A stretch of 64,000 bases of DNA. Source: Carettochelys insculpta (Eukaryota > Chordata > Testudines > Carettochelyidae). Shown piece by piece: positions 62,039 through 64,000 of this stretch (the first letter of the stretch is position 1; each line of letters begins with the position of its first letter). The stretch is from NCBI RefSeq assembly GCF_033958435.1, contig NC_134160.1, forward strand, positions 15,859,001 through 15,923,000, written 5' to 3'. The notes beneath the pieces were generated by a model. That model was given only the letters and a program-made list of their open reading frames with translations, was not told where the DNA came from and ran no database searches. The translations under genes and the position numbers were made by a program.

Positions 62039-62094
62039 CTGCCACCTACCAGGCACAGTTAAATGAGTGGAGGTGAACTTAAATATTGAGTCTG

Positions 62095-62245
62095 TTCTGG
62101 TCTCGCTATGGTCTGAAGAAGTGGGTCTGTCCCACGAAAGCTCATCACCTAATAAACTATTTTGCTAGTCTTTAACGTGCTACTTGACTGCTTTTTGTTT
62201 TGATAGTGTATAGACTAGCACGGCTTCCTCTCTGTTACTATGTTG
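62095..62245 (+). mobile_element. SINE-like retroposon, well kept 3' module
   Basis: GGTCTGAAGAAGTGGGTCTG, TCCCACGAAAGCTCATCACC, AGTGCTACTTGACTGC-type run and TAGACTAGCACGGCTTCCTC. This is the best reference copy here for the modules at 11100-11392, 11615-11725 and 28428-28563. Confidence 0.75.
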
Positions 62246-63228
62246 GAGGAGAGGAGGAAAGATTGGAAAGACAGGAGGTGGATTGGGATGGCTGGAGTGC
62301 ACTTGGAGAGCATGAAGTCCAGACCGGGGTCAGCAACTGAAGTAGCAAGAAGAGCTGTTTTTTTCCAATTTAATAAAAAACTCAGTAATTCAAGAGCTGC
62401 AATGCATGTGAATATGAGACGGTCCTTAATAAATAATGTCAAACCGTACTTTTTGTAACCCTATTTTAAGAACAGCGCACACATGATTTGTGACGTGATA
62501 CATATTTACTGCAGGACGGCCACAAGCTTTTAACATATTCTATTTCCTCACACTTTACATGTATGTTTTTATCACTGTCTTCCTGGCTTTCACTCCCAAA
62601 CCTTCTCTCTATCTGGAGGATGCTAAGGGAGTTATTCAATGTTTCAAGGCCACATATTGCTTGCTATTTAGATATGAGCTGTTCATTGTAGGGGTTTTAG
62701 ATGGTCACCATTTATCAAAAATAATCAGGAGGATTTTTTACTTTGCAATTATAGCACTGGGAATCACAAATAAGTCTTTAAAGAGCTGCAGCTCTGGAAC
62801 TGCAGGTTGAAGACTCCTAGTCCTGACCCAGGAGGAGATATTGCTGCTGATGATGCAGTAAACAGCTCCTGAGATTCATGGTACAAGAGCACAGAGCCCC
62901 ACTGCAGCCCATGATGAACTTCATGCCATCTTAAGTATGTGAGGGTGGGCGAAAGTCAAAGGCAGCCTTGCATTCTACTTCCAGGGATGCTTCTCAGAGC
63001 AGAAGGCTGACATTCCCCTATCTGTGATGGCAAAATGCCTCTGCCCTTGCTTACCCATCCCCAGAAGCTTCTGCCATGAAGGCCTTTACGGCCCCCTGGA
63101 TAAAAACAATTAAGCTCACACAAACAGTGTCTTTATTGCTTGTGTTGCATGGGGGGGGCACTTTAAAAGTTTACAGATCAGCACACCTCATGCATTGGGC
63201 ATCGCCTTAAGAGCAACAGACATAACTG
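62246..63228. other. Non-coding stretch, probably older Harbinger 3' region in part
   Basis: An AT-rich block at about 62340-62780 resembles nothing known to me. TTTATTGCTTGTGTTGCATG at about 63132 could be transposase 3' UTR. No gene recognised. Confidence 0.35.
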
Positions 63229-64000
63229 TCATATCACTGTCTGATCATTCATAAAGCTGTTTTTCAAAGCCTCCCTGATTAGCAGTGCCCCTTCCTGTGC
63301 TCTCCTTATTGCCCCAGTGTGATCTGCCTCTACCCTCCAGCCTGGCGTGAGAATTTCCCTCTTGCTCTCACATAAGATATGGAGCACACAGCAGGTTTCC
63401 ATCACAAGGGGAATGTTGTCTCTTTTAAGGTCTAACTGAGTCAGGAGGCTCCTGAACCTGGCTTTTAAATGGTCAAAAGCACATTCTACTACAATTCTGC
63501 ACCTGCTCAGCCTGTAGCTGAACTGCTCCTTTCTGCGGTCCAGGCTGCCTTCACGAGCCAAGGGAGCAAGGGGTAAGCTGGATCACCCAGAATTACTACT
63601 GGCATCTCCATTTTTCCACTGGTGATTTTCTGGTCTGGGAAGAAAGTCCCATTCTGCAGCTTTCTGAACAGGCCAGAGCTCCTAAAGGTGCACACGTGTC
63701 ATGCCCCTTGCCTGACCATCCCACACGGATGTCAGTAAAATTACCCTTATGATCCACCAACATCTGCAACACCACAGAGAAGTATCTTTTGAAGTTTATG
63801 TATTCTGTGGCAAGGTGGTCCGGTGCCAAAACAGGGATGTGCATTCCACCTACTGCCCAGCTGTGGAAATAACATCCACTATGTCCTGCACATTTCCCAG
63901 AGCCATTGTCCATCATAGCAAAAGGGTATCGATTGCTTTCACTATATGAACCACAGCAGCCCTCTCTGTAGATTCGCCCATTCTGAATTGATTGCCCACT
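63229..64000 (-). pseudogene. Harbinger transposase of the older element, partial
   Basis: Minus strand, cut by the right window edge. At 64000-63920 is a worn helix-turn-helix (QFRMGESTERAAVVHIVKAI). Then comes WAVGGMHIPVLAPDH, where the first catalytic Asp of the DGxHIPI motif is Gly. Next are YFSVVLQMLVDHKGNFTDI and VGWSGKGHDT with the second Asp. After frame breaks, LQNGTFFPDQ, ILGDPAYPLLPWL and YRLSRCRIVVECAFDHLKAR follow, with the catalytic Glu. It ends QTVI. HARBI1-like family, a different lineage from 19264-20790. Inactive by the lost Asp and several frameshifts. Confidence 0.85.

Larger units (their letters stand above)
55020..64000. mobile_element. Old two-gene Harbinger transposon, split by later insertions
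   Basis: Pieces in order: left end and 5' leader 55020-55250 (CTGCACTAGGAGATTATATC, GTCCACACTACAGGTCCATT, ATGTCGACTTTTGTACTC); leader resuming at 55966; Myb/SANT-like gene 56007-56560 (+); transposase 63229-64000 (-), running off the window. Between them lie a younger Harbinger derivative (55252-55962), a CR1 (57816-62038) and a SINE. The layout (Myb-like gene plus strand, transposase minus strand, tail to tail) matches the element at 17216-21164, but the proteins are a different family. The right end is outside the window, so unity is inferred. Confidence 0.7.

Noticed and set aside
61801..62076. 91-codon frame with a Thr-His repeat
   Set aside because: Translation of the (CA)n microsatellite and the CR1 5' UTR.

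Overview
This window is vertebrate nuclear DNA. It is intron-rich and packed with transposable elements. The mix of CR1 LINEs with the ATTCTATG-type 3' tail, tRNA-derived SINEs, several PIF/Harbinger families, hAT and pogo-like MITEs and worn MIR SINEs points to a non-avian sauropsid, most likely a turtle. The species cannot be read from the sequence, and the turtle call rests on recalled repeat families rather than a search.

The only host gene I can support is on the minus strand: NKAIN1 (Na+/K+-transporting ATPase interacting protein 1). Four consecutive coding exons lie in the window at 38488-38625, 24828-24908, 5716-5913 and 938-998. All have GT/AG splice sites and compatible phases, giving 159 codons plus one base. 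The exon with the start codon must lie beyond the right edge, because nothing from 38626 to 64000 encodes it. The last coding exon lies beyond the left edge. Everything else is intron, apart from one unexplained exon-like segment at 49952-50079.

Layout by intron. The 3'-most intron piece (1-937) has a CR1 tail and a weak retrovirus-like reading frame. The 4.7 kb intron (999-5715) carries two tRNA-derived SINE copies. The 18.9 kb intron (5914-24827) holds a 3.95 kb Harbinger transposon (17216-21164) with its Myb-like gene and convergent transposase, CR1 fragments, SINEs, a 355 bp foldback MITE and a pogo-like MITE. The 13.6 kb intron (24909-38487) holds a hAT-like element, a 4.66 kb LINE inserted with its 5' half inverted between 13 bp target duplications, an RTE-type LINE fragment and a 33 bp minisatellite. 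The first intron (38626-64000, incomplete) holds MIRs, a CR1 fragment, a 983 bp hAT and a nested block (55020-64000). In that block an old Harbinger has been split by a deletion derivative of the 17216-21164 family and by an almost complete CR1 (57816-62038).

Functionally, only NKAIN1 looks alive. Every transposon gene I could read carries stops, frameshifts or lost catalytic residues, several of them CGA-to-TGA changes as expected from CpG decay. I found no CRISPR, operon or other prokaryotic system, and no clearly new molecular system. The strongest material for follow-up is the nested Harbinger block, the perfect subterminal hairpin and motif array of the Harbinger, the inverted LINE, the foldback SINE and the orphan exon.
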